64,000 bases of DNA. Source: Gammaproteobacteria bacterium. GTDB taxonomy: Bacteria > Pseudomonadota > Gammaproteobacteria > Steroidobacterales > Steroidobacteraceae. The translations under genes were made by a program, and so were the position numbers. Location: contig JANYHD010000010.1 of assembly GCA_025359205.1 (NCBI GenBank), positions 1 through 64,000 of the forward strand, written 5' to 3'. The notes under the pieces are model-generated. The model was not told the origin of the DNA and did not search any database. It was given only the letters and a program-made list of their open reading frames with translations. Every line of letters starts with the position of its first letter. The first letter of the stretch is position 1. Of the stretch, positions 21,646 through 30,552 are shown piece after piece.

Positions 21646-22061
21646 CCCGGCGGCGGCGGATCGTTCGGGTCGCGCGGCTCGATGACGCCGCCGCGCTGGA
21701 TCACGACCGCCACGCGCGGGCGTGGTCCGATGAACCAGGAACCGACCCAGCCGGCGATTCCCACCACGATCGCGCCCAGCAGCGCGGCGCGAAAGCCGCT
21801 GAGCGTGAAGCCCGGCAGCACAGCGGCCACCAACGCGAGCATGCCGGCATTGATCACGAACATGAACATGCCGAGGCTCAGCAGCGTGATCGGCAGCGTC
21901 AGCAGCAGCACCAGCGGTCGCACCAGCGCGTTGACCACGCCGAGCAGGAACACCGCAATAATTAACGCGTTCGGGTCGGCGAAGTGGATGCCATCGACCC
22001 AGCGGCTCGCCAGCCACAGTCCCAGTGCGGCGACGGCGGCACGTAATATGAATCGTGTCAT
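21642..22061 (-). CDS. Phage holin family 4-like membrane protein
   Basis: A 139-residue protein with four membrane helices (for example LLGVVNALVRPLVLLLTLPITLL) and a proline-rich tail. The pattern NALVRPLVLLLTLPITLLSLG is typical of the 'mycobacterial 4 TMS phage holin, superfamily IV' domain, which is widespread in chromosomes unlinked to phage. Real function is unknown. It overlaps the stop of the SRPBCC gene by four bases, so it belongs to that minus-strand run. Confidence 0.85.
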   Translation of the reverse strand: MTRFILRAAVAALGLWLASRWVDGIHFADPNALIIAVFLLGVVNALVRPLVLLLTLPITLLSLGMFMFVINAGMLALVAAVLPGFTLSGFRAALLGAIVVGIAGWVGSWFIGPRPRVAVVIQRGGVIEPRDPNDPPPPG

Positions 22062-22504
22062 GCCGGCTTCGCCTTGGCCTGCCGCTCGACCGCCACTTTC
22101 AAGCGCGCCAGCGCCTGGCCCCAGCCGCCGCGCAGCCGCTGGTAGTACGGATCCCAGGCCTCATCCATCGGGAAGCCGGAACCCAACAACCGAAGCACAG
22201 CCACGCCCTGTTCGGTGTCCAGGATGAAATCATCGATCATCACTGCGTCGTTCGCCGGCAGCTCGCGCGGCGCCATGTAGATGAGGCGCAGGCGCCGTCC
22301 CGGTTCGAACACATCGATGTGCGCTTCGCGCTCCAGGTCGCGATCGGCGCGCACGTAAAAGCTGCCGCCGGCCTTGGCGGTCACGCGCGCGCCTGGCCCG
22401 TACCAGAGCGAGAGCATCTTCGGGTCGATGAGCCCGCGCCACACCATGTCGATGGGCGCGTTCACATCGATGCGGTGCGCGTAGCCGCGCGTGCGCTCAG
22501 CCAC
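22058..22504 (-). CDS. SRPBCC-domain protein
   Basis: A 148-residue protein of the START/AHSA1-like fold (GYAHRIDVNAPIDMVWRGLIDPKMLSLWYGPGA, then WDPYYQRLRGGWGQALARL). Such proteins have a deep hydrophobic cavity for a small ligand, which is not known here. The frame is open further upstream, but that part lies inside dedA. A GTG at 22504, whose GTGGCTGA contains the dedA stop, gives the natural N-terminus, so I use it. Confidence 0.82.
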   Translation of the reverse strand: MAERTRGYAHRIDVNAPIDMVWRGLIDPKMLSLWYGPGARVTAKAGGSFYVRADRDLEREAHIDVFEPGRRLRLIYMAPRELPANDAVMIDDFILDTEQGVAVLRLLGSGFPMDEAWDPYYQRLRGGWGQALARLKVAVERQAKAKPA

Positions 22505-23183
22505 TGTGGCCACCCGTCCCGCCACTGCCGCGCTTTGCCTCACGACCTCGCTCGCTCCACAGCACCCACAGGAGCGGCGCGAGTGAAATGGCGACGATCG
22601 AGAGCGTGACGAGGCCAAAATTGTTCTTCACGAACGGAAGATTGCCAAACAGGAAACCGCCGCACAAGAGCGACGTCACCCAGGCGAGTGCGCCCAGGAT
22701 GTTGAACAGCTGGTAACGCGCCAGCGGCATGCGGCCGACGCCCGCCACGAAGGGCGTGAACGTGCGCACGATTGGCATGAAGCGCGACAGCGCGATCGCG
22801 AGCCCGCCGTGGCGCAGGAAGAAATCCTCGGCGCGCTGCAGGTGCTCGAGCCTGAACAGGCGGCTCGTGCCACTGAAGGCGCGCCGCCCGACGTGGCGCC
22901 CGATCAAGTAGTTGGTGCTGTTGCCGGCGAAGGCCGCGAACACCAGCAGCGGCAGCAGCCAATGCAGGTGCAGCGTACCACTGCTGTCGACGGCGCTCAG
23001 CGCGCCGACACCAAACAGCAGCGAATCGCCCGGCAGGAACGGCATGACGACCAGCCCTGTCTCGCAGAAGATCACCACGAACAGCAGCGCGTAGATCCAC
23101 AGGTCGTAGCGCGCCACGAGCTCCACCAGGTGGCGGTCGAGGTGCAGCAGCATGTCGGCGAGGTACTGCAGCGTTGTCATCAA
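22497..23183 (-). CDS. DedA-family membrane protein
   Basis: A 228-residue inner-membrane protein of the DedA/SNARE-associated family, whose members flip undecaprenyl phosphate or other lipids and support envelope homeostasis. Present are the N-terminal FCETGLVVMPFLPGDSLLF (acidic residue and PGD motif) and RFMPIVRTFTPFVAGVGRM with the conserved arginines. Its ATG overlaps the stop of the S41 peptidase gene by four bases. Confidence 0.92.
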   Translation of the reverse strand: MMTTLQYLADMLLHLDRHLVELVARYDLWIYALLFVVIFCETGLVVMPFLPGDSLLFGVGALSAVDSSGTLHLHWLLPLLVFAAFAGNSTNYLIGRHVGRRAFSGTSRLFRLEHLQRAEDFFLRHGGLAIALSRFMPIVRTFTPFVAGVGRMPLARYQLFNILGALAWVTSLLCGGFLFGNLPFVKNNFGLVTLSIVAISLAPLLWVLWSERGREAKRGSGGTGGHSG

Positions 23184-24508
23184 TAGCGCCGCGGTAGACG
23201 CGTACCGCGCAGTTCGGCGAGCGCTATAGCCACCGGCGCATCGCGCCGTGCGAGCGTCGGCGCGCGGCCCGCGATGTCGATGGCTGCGGGCGACGCCCCG
23301 CCGCTGCCGAGCACGCGATCCGGGACGATGCCGACGCCGTTGATCGAATCGCCCGCGGGCGTGAAATAACGCGAGGTGGTGAGCTTGAGCGCGCGCCCTT
23401 CGGAGAGCGGCATGATGGTCTGCACCGTACCCTTGCCATAGGTGCGTTCACCGAGCAGCAGCGCGCGACCGTTCTGGCGGAGCGCGGCGGCGAGGATCTC
23501 CGCGGCCGAGGCGGACTTGCCATTGACCAGCACCACGATCGGCGCACCGTCGATGAGATCGCCCGGCGTCGCCACCATGCGGAAGCGCGCGTCGCGCAAG
23601 CGACCGTCAGCGCTGACGATGGTGCCGTGATCGAGAAAATCATCGGCGATCGCACCGGCAGCTTCCAGCACGCCGCCGGGATTGTCGCGCAGGTCAATGA
23701 TCAGCCCCCTTAGGTGGCCGCCCGCGGTAGCGCGCAGCCGCTCAACCGCCTCGCTCACTTCGCCGGGGGAGGCGACGGTGAATTCGCGGATGCGCAGGTA
23801 AGCGTAGCCTGGCGCCAGGCTTTCGGCTGCAGTGCTCGGCAGCTCGACCTGCGAGCGTGTCAGCTGAAATTTCAACAGAGAGTCTATAGCTGCGGAGCGC
23901 AGCACGACGAGGCGCACGTTACTGCCGGCCGTGCCGCGCAGCATGGCGGCGGCGCTATCGATGTTGGCGGCACCGACCTCGAGCCCGTCGATGCGCACGA
24001 TCAGGTCGCCGGCGCGCAGGCCGGCCCGCGCCGCCGGCGATTCCGCGATGCTGCGCACAACGCGCAGCCCTTCGGCCGCGCCGTCGACCTCAACGCCGAT
24101 GCCGGCGTAGGAGCCGCTGGTCGCCGCCTGCAGTTGTGCGTAATCGGCGGGTTCCAGCAGCGCGGAATGCGAATCGAGCGCGGCCACCAGCCCGTGCGCG
24201 GCCTGGCGCATGAGCACATGCTCGTCGACCGGATCAACGTAGCCTTCGCGCACGCGCTGCAGCACTTCGCCGAGCAGCCGCGCGTCCTGCGGCGGCAGCG
24301 TGCCGTTCGCGGGCTGCGCGGCGCTGTCCATGCCGGGCGCGTAGCCGGACACGTAACCGGTTGACAGGATCGCCAGTGGAGCCGCGGCGGACGAGGGCGA
24401 ACGATCGGCGCTAACGCCGCGGGCGTTGGCGAGCAGGAATCCCAGCAGGACGCCAGTGGCGAGTATCAGCCACAGTACCCATGCATTCAGTTGTCGCGCC
24501 AGGCTCAT
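23180..24508 (-). CDS. S41 C-terminal processing peptidase
   Basis: A 442-residue periplasmic protease of the CtpA family. It has an N-terminal membrane or signal segment (about 10-28), a PDZ domain (about 125-205, with YAGIGVEVDGA and AGLRAGDLIVRIDG) and a catalytic core. The serine is in VNGKSASAAE and the lysine in GERTYGKGTVQ, the expected Ser/Lys dyad. Its position downstream of envC is a frequent gammaproteobacterial arrangement and suggests a role in cell-wall remodelling. It overlaps dedA by four bases. Confidence 0.93.
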   Translation of the reverse strand: MSLARQLNAWVLWLILATGVLLGFLLANARGVSADRSPSSAAAPLAILSTGYVSGYAPGMDSAAQPANGTLPPQDARLLGEVLQRVREGYVDPVDEHVLMRQAAHGLVAALDSHSALLEPADYAQLQAATSGSYAGIGVEVDGAAEGLRVVRSIAESPAARAGLRAGDLIVRIDGLEVGAANIDSAAAMLRGTAGSNVRLVVLRSAAIDSLLKFQLTRSQVELPSTAAESLAPGYAYLRIREFTVASPGEVSEAVERLRATAGGHLRGLIIDLRDNPGGVLEAAGAIADDFLDHGTIVSADGRLRDARFRMVATPGDLIDGAPIVVLVNGKSASAAEILAAALRQNGRALLLGERTYGKGTVQTIMPLSEGRALKLTTSRYFTPAGDSINGVGIVPDRVLGSGGASPAAIDIAGRAPTLARRDAPVAIALAELRGTRLPRRY

Positions 24509-24519
24509 GCGCGCAAATA

Positions 24520-26781
24520 CTACACGGCTTGAGCGGTCGGCGGCGCCTCACCAAGGACGATGTTCTCGACCGTGCCGTTGGCCACCGCCGCATACAGCGG
24601 CAGCTGCTCGAGCACGTCGTCGATCGGCACTGGCTGCCCGATGGCGAAGCCCTGGCCGTAGTCGACGCCGAGCTGCGCGATGCGATGGCGGATCTCGTCG
24701 GTCTCGACGTACTCGGCCACCGTGATTAGCGACATGGCGCGGGCCAGCTGCGCGATCGCCTGGATAGTGGACTCTGCCTTTGGGTCCTTGAGCACGTCGC
24801 GCACGAAGCTGCCGTCGATCTTCAGCATCGATATCGGGAGCGAGCGCAGGTAGGAGAGCGAGCTCAGGCCAGTGCCGAAATCGTCGAGCGCGATGCCGCA
24901 GCCAAGCTTGCGCAGCCGCCGCATCAGCGTCTCGGCGTGCGTGAGGTTGCCGATCGCGGCGCTCTCGGTGAGCTCGAAGCACAGCGCCTCGGGATTGATG
25001 CCGCTGGCGGCAATCTGCTCGGTCAGGAATTCCGTGAACGCGCCGTCCTTGAGCGACTGGCCCGAACAGTTGATGGTGAACACCACCGGGCTGTCGGCCA
25101 GCAGTTCAGCATGCGGCTGCAACAAGCGCAACGCCTCGCTCACCACCCAGCGATCGATGTCGGGCATCAGCTGGTAGCGGTGCGCGGCCGACATGAAGTG
25201 GTCCGGGCCCATGGTCTGGCCATCGGCGCCGCGCATACGCAGCAGCAACTCGAAATGCGGCCGATGATGTGTGTGGCCGAGCGGCAGCAGCAGTTGCGCA
25301 TTGAGGCGCAGCCGTCCCCCGGTGATCGCCGAGCGCAAGTCGGTGATGACATTGATGTCGGTGAAGCGGCGGATGATGCTCTCGTCCGCTTCCTGGAAGA
25401 CTTCCACGCGGTTGCGGCCGCGGTCGTTCGCGGTCTTGCAGGCGGTCTCGGCAGCGGCGAAGGCGTGCGTGAATTCCTGGGCGCGCGGTTCGACCGCGGC
25501 CACGCCGACGCTGATCGACACGATCAGCGTGCCATCGCCGATGGTCGAGCCGAGCCGCTCGGCGCCCTGGCGGAGCGACTCGGCAAACCGCGCCGCATCG
25601 TCGAGGCCGACCGGCAGCAGCACGGAGAAGCGATCGCCCGAGATGCGCGCCGCAATGGCACCGGGCGGGATGCGCTTGCGGATCAGATCGCCGATTTGCG
25701 CGATGACCTTGTCGCCGACGTGCATGCCGTAGCTGTCGTTGATGACGTGCATGCGGTTGGTGTCGACCGCGATCGCACTCCACCAGCGCTGCACGCTGCT
25801 TTCCTGGCGCAACGTGCTGTGCACGCGCTGCTCGAAAGCCGGCCGGTTGAGAAGTCCGGTGAGTGCGTCGTAGCTGGCCGAGATGACGCTCGCCACGCGG
25901 CGCGCCAGCAGCTCGGCGAGCCGCGCCTGGCGCGGCGTGAACTCGGGCATTGACTCGGGCCGGAACAGCGCCAGCACGCCGATCGCGCGCCCGTCAGTGC
26001 GCTTGACGGCACAGGACAGCAGGCGATACACGTTGTCTTCGTCACTGCCCTGCATGCGCATGCGATTGACGATCACGGCTTCGCTGCGCAGTTGCGCGGT
26101 GGACATCAGGTGGCGGTGTGCGCGCGCCACGAGACTGGCCTCGATGGCGTGCAGCGGGTTGCGCCGCACCAGCACCAGCCCCTTCTCGGGCACGATGATC
26201 GCGGCCAAGCCGCCCTGGATGTGTTCGACCGCGGCACGCAGCACCGCCTTGAGTTCATCGCCGCCACCTTCCTCGCCGGTGGCGTCGTTGCTGCTGACTG
26301 ACAGCAGCATGTCGAGGTCCTGGTCCTGCTCGGCGAGCGAGCCGCTGAGGCCGCTGATCTGCTCGCGGTTCATAAGCTCGCGCGTCAGGATTTCCAGCGC
26401 CGGCCGCACCAGCGCGTGCACGAAAGCCAGCGTACGCTGTTCGCTCTGCGAGCCGCCCTTGCAGCGCACCAGCACGGCGGCAAACGGCGGCGTCGGCGCG
26501 CTGCAGCCCGGGCGCCACAGCCAGAAGATATAGATGGGTTCGCCGTCGGTGATCCACACGCCGGGCACGCCGGGCTCGTCGCAGGCGGCGCGCATTGATT
26601 CGCCCACCAGCCGCGCGAGCGCGGGGTCGGTGACCATGTCGTTCGACCAGATCACTTCGCTCGCGGCATTGAAGATCGACACACCGGTGAGCCGCGGCAG
26701 CAACGCACGCAACAACTGCGTGTAGGGCTCGAACTCGGCGCCGGCCGGGGCGGCAGTTTCTTTTTTGGTGTCGGGAATCAT
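24520..26781 (-). CDS. GAF-GGDEF-EAL protein with degenerate GGDEF
   Basis: A cytoplasmic protein of about 753 residues tied to cyclic di-GMP. A poorly classified N-terminal part is followed by a GAF-like region (about 150-290), a GGDEF domain whose signature reads ARISGDRFSVLLP, and an EAL domain. In the EAL domain the first motif is ELL, but LDDFGTGLSSLSYL, LKIDGSFV and VAEYVET keep the metal and catalytic residues. I infer no cyclase activity and probable phosphodiesterase activity, with GGDEF as a possible GTP sensor. The start is uncertain; an ATG at 26811 is also open. It lies between envC and the S41 peptidase. Confidence 0.85.
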   Translation of the reverse strand: MIPDTKKETAAPAGAEFEPYTQLLRALLPRLTGVSIFNAASEVIWSNDMVTDPALARLVGESMRAACDEPGVPGVWITDGEPIYIFWLWRPGCSAPTPPFAAVLVRCKGGSQSEQRTLAFVHALVRPALEILTRELMNREQISGLSGSLAEQDQDLDMLLSVSSNDATGEEGGGDELKAVLRAAVEHIQGGLAAIIVPEKGLVLVRRNPLHAIEASLVARAHRHLMSTAQLRSEAVIVNRMRMQGSDEDNVYRLLSCAVKRTDGRAIGVLALFRPESMPEFTPRQARLAELLARRVASVISASYDALTGLLNRPAFEQRVHSTLRQESSVQRWWSAIAVDTNRMHVINDSYGMHVGDKVIAQIGDLIRKRIPPGAIAARISGDRFSVLLPVGLDDAARFAESLRQGAERLGSTIGDGTLIVSISVGVAAVEPRAQEFTHAFAAAETACKTANDRGRNRVEVFQEADESIIRRFTDINVITDLRSAITGGRLRLNAQLLLPLGHTHHRPHFELLLRMRGADGQTMGPDHFMSAAHRYQLMPDIDRWVVSEALRLLQPHAELLADSPVVFTINCSGQSLKDGAFTEFLTEQIAASGINPEALCFELTESAAIGNLTHAETLMRRLRKLGCGIALDDFGTGLSSLSYLRSLPISMLKIDGSFVRDVLKDPKAESTIQAIAQLARAMSLITVAEYVETDEIRHRIAQLGVDYGQGFAIGQPVPIDDVLEQLPLYAAVANGTVENIVLGEAPPTAQAV

Positions 26782-26927
26782 GGGTATGCGCCGCGGGCAA
26801 GCATCGGGCAAAGGCCGATAGCCGGCCTTGACCGGGTTCGCGCTTTAGTTAAATGAGTCCCGCATTCACTGACGGGGCGTGCGGGGCGGAATGTGACGCA
26901 GTTCTCAGGCGTTTGCGCGCGCTGTTT

Positions 26928-28100
26928 CTAAGGCCGGCGCTGGTGAAACCAGGGGCGCGGATCGATCGGCTTGCCGCCGCGGCGGATCTCGAAATAGAGC
27001 TCGGGCTCGGGACGCCCGCCACTGTCGCCCGCCGCCGCGATGATCTCGCCCGCACCTACCGCATCGCCGGCCGATTTGCGCAGCTGGTCGTTGTAGCCGT
27101 AGAGGCTGAGATAGCCGCCACCGTGATCGATGATGGCGAGCAGGCCCAGTCCCGGCAGCCAGTCGGCGTAGATCACGCGGCCGGCCGCAATCGCGCGCAC
27201 CGGCGCGGCATGTTCGGTCGCGACCACCATGCCATCCCAGTCGACGCCCGCAGCCCGCGTGTCGCCGTAACTGGCGATGACGCGTCCCGCGACCGGCCAG
27301 TCGAGCCGGCCGCGCAGCCGCCCGAATTCCGTGCCGTCGTCGGCGCGCGGACGCGTGGGCGCGGCGCGCGCCAGCTCGCGCAGCAACCGCTCTAGACTGG
27401 CCTGCTGCGCTCGGAGCCGCGCCAGGCTCGCCGCGCGTGAACGCGCTTCCAGCTGCAGGTTGTCGAGCGCGCTCGCGCGCTGCGCGCGTCCGGCCTCGAG
27501 CTGCGTGAGGCGTTGTGCACGCGCGCTGCGCAATTGCGCCAGCGCGCGCTCCTGGTCGGCGAGTGCTGCATCGAGCGTGTCGATGCGTTGCACCTGCCGC
27601 TGGATGGCCGCGATCTGCGCGGCGCGCGCGCGGCCGAAGTAGCCGTACCAGGCGTACATGCGCGTGGCCGCGGCCGGGTCGCGCTGGTTGAGAAGCAGCT
27701 GCAGCGACTCGTGCGGCCCGATGCGATAGGCGACGCCCAGCTGCGCGGCGAGACTGGCGCGCTCGGCGGCCAGCGCGGCGCTGACCCTGGCGCGCTCGGC
27801 GGCCAGCGTCGCACGCCGTTCGCCATGGGCGGTCTCCTGCGCATGGAGCGAGTCGAGGTCCGCGCGCGTCGCGGCGACCGCCAGTTCCGCGCTGCGCAGG
27901 TTGCGCGCCAGCCGGTCGCGCAGGATGGCATCCTGGCTGACCTCGCGGCTTACCCGCTCGATGCGCTCCTTGAGCGAGCGCAGCTGCGCCTGGGTCTGGC
28001 CCTGGTCGGCAGCGGCCGCGATCAGGGGCCCGAGGACCCCCAGCAGGGCCGGCACCAGCCGCCAAAGACCCTGGAAAATCAGTACTCGCCTCGGTGCCAT
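26928..28100 (-). CDS. envC: Murein hydrolase activator EnvC
   Basis: A 390-residue periplasmic protein with a signal peptide, two long coiled-coil segments (about 33-110 and 160-250) and a C-terminal LytM/M23 domain. The zinc ligands of active M23 enzymes are lost: the first histidine site reads GVDWDGM and the HxH site reads LSLYGYND. This is the known state of EnvC, which activates AmiA/AmiB amidases at the septum instead of cutting peptidoglycan. It is divergent from the rhodanese-grxC-secB run, as in the E. coli envC/yibN neighbourhood. Confidence 0.92.
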   Translation of the reverse strand: MAPRRVLIFQGLWRLVPALLGVLGPLIAAAADQGQTQAQLRSLKERIERVSREVSQDAILRDRLARNLRSAELAVAATRADLDSLHAQETAHGERRATLAAERARVSAALAAERASLAAQLGVAYRIGPHESLQLLLNQRDPAAATRMYAWYGYFGRARAAQIAAIQRQVQRIDTLDAALADQERALAQLRSARAQRLTQLEAGRAQRASALDNLQLEARSRAASLARLRAQQASLERLLRELARAAPTRPRADDGTEFGRLRGRLDWPVAGRVIASYGDTRAAGVDWDGMVVATEHAAPVRAIAAGRVIYADWLPGLGLLAIIDHGGGYLSLYGYNDQLRKSAGDAVGAGEIIAAAGDSGGRPEPELYFEIRRGGKPIDPRPWFHQRRP

Positions 28101-28124
28101 GCGAAAAGTCTAACGCAGCAGGGC

Positions 28125-28130
28125 TATAAT
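28125..28130 (+). promoter_or_regulatory. Candidate -10 box for the rhodanese-grxC-secB-gpsA run
   Basis: A perfect TATAAT lies 57 bases before the rhodanese ATG in the divergent gap with envC. No good -35 box is found 16-18 bases upstream, so the assignment is tentative. Confidence 0.35.
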
Positions 28131-28187
28131 GCGCGGCCGTTTGCTGGCAGGGCCATAACGGCCACCTTTGAGGATCCCGACCCGATC

Positions 28188-28610
28188 ATGCAGCGCCTGC
28201 TCGAATACCTGGCCCATCACCAGTCACTGGCACTGTTCGCCGTGGCTGCCGCCATCGCCGTGCTGGTTTACGAGCTGCGCGAGCGCACCCGCAGCGCAGG
28301 GGCCATTGGCGCGCAAGACGCGGTCCGCCTGATGAACCAGGGCGCGGCCGTGCTGGACCTGCGCAGCGCCGAGGACTACGCCGCCGGCCACATCCGTGGC
28401 GCGCGCAGTATCCCGGCCGGTCAGCTTAGCGAAGGCCTCGACGCACTGAAGCGCTACAAGGACAAGCCGGTCATCGTCTATTGCGAGCAGGGCGTCACGG
28501 CCGCCGCGGCCATGCGGACGCTGGCGCAGCAGGGCTTTGGCCAGGTGGCCAACCTGCGTGGCGGGCTGCGCGCCTGGCGCGCCGAGCAGCTGCCGGTTGC
28601 GCGCGACTAG
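28188..28610 (+). CDS. Membrane-anchored rhodanese-like protein
   Basis: A 140-residue protein with one N-terminal membrane helix (about 13-29, LALFAVAAAIAVLVYEL) and a rhodanese domain: VLDLRSAEDYAAGHIRGARSIP, then the active-site loop VIVYCEQGV with the reactive cysteine. It corresponds to E. coli YibN by position, before grxC and secB. It may carry or transfer sulfane sulfur, but its substrate is unknown. The start at 28188 excludes a long upstream open frame that is an antisense shadow of envC. Confidence 0.9.
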   Translation: MQRLLEYLAHHQSLALFAVAAAIAVLVYELRERTRSAGAIGAQDAVRLMNQGAAVLDLRSAEDYAAGHIRGARSIPAGQLSEGLDALKRYKDKPVIVYCEQGVTAAAAMRTLAQQGFGQVANLRGGLRAWRAEQLPVARD

Positions 28611-28659
28611 CTCGCGGCGCCATTGAGTCTGGCTACACAGTTTCCGCAGCTTGCTGTCG

Positions 28660-28923
28660 ATGGCCGCGCCGACGATTGAGATGTACGCCACCTCCTGGTG
28701 CGGCTATTGCGAGCGGGCGCGCCAGCTTCTGCAACGCAAGGGCGCCGGGTACACGGAGATCAGCGTCGAGGGAGACAGCGCGCGGCGGGCCGAGATGATC
28801 GAACGCAGCGGGCGACGCACCGTGCCGCAGATCTTCATCGGCACGCAGCACATCGGCGGCTCGGACGAACTGGCCGAACTCGACCAGCGCGGCGCGCTCG
28901 ACGCGCTGCTGGCCGGGGAATGA
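28660..28923 (+). CDS. grxC: Glutaredoxin 3
   Basis: An 87-residue dithiol glutaredoxin that reduces disulfides with glutathione. The active site reads SWCGYCERA (CGYC rather than the common CPYC), and the glutathione-binding elements RRTVPQIFIG and GGSDELAEL are present. The ATG at 28660 gives the normal family length; a TTG at 28651 is also in frame. Confidence 0.94.
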   Translation: MAAPTIEMYATSWCGYCERARQLLQRKGAGYTEISVEGDSARRAEMIERSGRRTVPQIFIGTQHIGGSDELAELDQRGALDALLAGE

Positions 28924-28974
28924 GGCCGCGGACCATTTACAATTGACTGCAACACAACTCAAGGAAGACCAGCG

Positions 28975-29451
28975 ATGAGCATCGAAACCCCACAGCCCGT
29001 CACGGCTGGCGCCGCCGGCGCAGCCGGACAGCTCGCACTGCAGGCCGTGTACCTCAAGGACTGTTCCTTCGAGGCGCCGCTGGGCCCGCGCGTGACCCCG
29101 GACTGGAATCCAGCGATCGGCCTCGATTTGAACACCGCGGTCAACGTCATCGAAGGGGACCTGCGCGAGGTGCTGCTCACCGTGACCGTGTCCGCCAAGA
29201 TCGGCGAACAGACGGTGTTCCTGGTCGAAGTGAAGCAGGCCGGGGCGTTCATCATGCAGAACCTCTCGGAAGGTGACTTCCGCCGCGCGGCCGGCATCGT
29301 CTGCCCAGGCGTGTTGTTCCCGTACGTGCGCGCCGTGGTCTCGCAACTGGTCAGCCTCGGTGGCTTCCCGCAGCTGCTGCTGCCACCGGTGAACTTCGAG
29401 GCGCTGTTCGCGGCCAACAATCCCGAGCCGGCCAGCGCCGCCGCCAACTAG
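28975..29451 (+). CDS. secB: Protein-export chaperone SecB
   Basis: A 158-residue tetrameric chaperone that holds precursors unfolded and hands them to SecA. Typical segments are LQAVYLKDCSFEAP, the acidic SecA contact around VIEGDLREVLLTVTV, and the C-terminal CPGVLFPYVRAVVSQLVSLGGFPQLLLPPVNFEALF. AAGGA precedes the ATG. SecB is mainly found in Proteobacteria, which supports the taxonomic reading. Confidence 0.97.
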   Translation: MSIETPQPVTAGAAGAAGQLALQAVYLKDCSFEAPLGPRVTPDWNPAIGLDLNTAVNVIEGDLREVLLTVTVSAKIGEQTVFLVEVKQAGAFIMQNLSEGDFRRAAGIVCPGVLFPYVRAVVSQLVSLGGFPQLLLPPVNFEALFAANNPEPASAAAN

Positions 29452-29493
29452 ACAACCGCGCATGCGTGGCAGCGCCAAATTGCTGGCCTTCGC

Positions 29494-30510
29494 GTGACCG
29501 TCCTCGCGCCGCCTTCGCAGATTGCCGTGCTCGGCGCCGGTTCCTGGGGCACGGCGCTGGCGATCCAGTGCGCGCGCGCCGGTAATGCCGTGCGGCTGTG
29601 GGGCCGCTCGCCGCCGCTGTGCGCGGCAATGGCGGCCGCGCGCTGCAACCAGCGCTACCTGCCGGACGCCGCGTTCCCCGACGGCCTCGAAGTCGCGCTC
29701 GAGCTGGCGGACGCGCTGCGCGGCGCGGACGACGTGCTCGTCGCCGTCCCGAGCCACGCCTTTCGCGAACTGCTGACGGCGATCCACGACCAGCTCACTG
29801 CCGGCCAGCGGCTGTGCTGGGCGACGAAGGGTTTCGAGATCAGCACCGGACGGTTGCCGGACGAAGTGGCGCGCGAAGTGCTCGGCACGGGCCGGCTCAC
29901 CGCGGTGCTCTCCGGTCCCACCTTCGCACGCGAAGTGGGCGCAGGGCTCCCCACGGCGATGACCATCGCCTCGCGCGACGCCGACTACGCCGCGCAGCTC
30001 GCGCACGATTTCTCGACGTCGGTATTCCGCGCCTACACCTCCACCGACATCGTCGGTGTCGAGGTTGGCGGTGCGGTCAAGAACGTGCTCGCAATCGGCG
30101 CGGGTCTTTCCGATGGCCTCGGCTTCGGCGCCAATTCGCGCATCGCGCTGATCACGCGGGGCCTCGTCGAGATGACGCGCCTCGGCGTGGCGCTGGGCGC
30201 GCAGCGCGAGACCTTCATGGGCTTGGCGGGCCTCGGTGACCTGGTGCTCACCTGCACCGACAACCAGTCGCGCAACCGGCGCTTCGGCCTGCTGCTTGCT
30301 AAGGGCCAGGGCGCTGAAGCCGCGCTGGCCGAAATCGGCCAGGTGGTCGAGGGCTACAAGGCGACGCGCGCCCTGCGCGCGGTCGCGCTGCGCGAACGCG
30401 TGACGATGCCGATCTGCGAGGGCATTCACGCCGTGCTTTACGACGGCATGAGTGCCGACCAGGTGGTGCAGGGCCTGATGCTGCGCCCTATTAAGCCAGA
30501 ATTTGACTAA
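29494..30510 (+). CDS. gpsA: Glycerol-3-phosphate dehydrogenase [NAD(P)+]
   Basis: A 338-residue cytoplasmic enzyme that reduces dihydroxyacetone phosphate to sn-glycerol-3-phosphate for phospholipid synthesis. The Rossmann motif is VLGAGSWGTALA near the N-terminus, and the catalytic lysine lies in GGAVKNVLAIGAGL, with NSRIALITRGLVEM following. The start codon is GTG at 29494. It follows secB by 42 bases, as in E. coli, but cysE is missing. Confidence 0.96.
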   Translation: MTVLAPPSQIAVLGAGSWGTALAIQCARAGNAVRLWGRSPPLCAAMAAARCNQRYLPDAAFPDGLEVALELADALRGADDVLVAVPSHAFRELLTAIHDQLTAGQRLCWATKGFEISTGRLPDEVAREVLGTGRLTAVLSGPTFAREVGAGLPTAMTIASRDADYAAQLAHDFSTSVFRAYTSTDIVGVEVGGAVKNVLAIGAGLSDGLGFGANSRIALITRGLVEMTRLGVALGAQRETFMGLAGLGDLVLTCTDNQSRNRRFGLLLAKGQGAEAALAEIGQVVEGYKATRALRAVALRERVTMPICEGIHAVLYDGMSADQVVQGLMLRPIKPEFD

Positions 30511-30552
30511 CCGCCGCCTACAGCGATTCCCTCTTCAAGCAACGGGCGGCCT

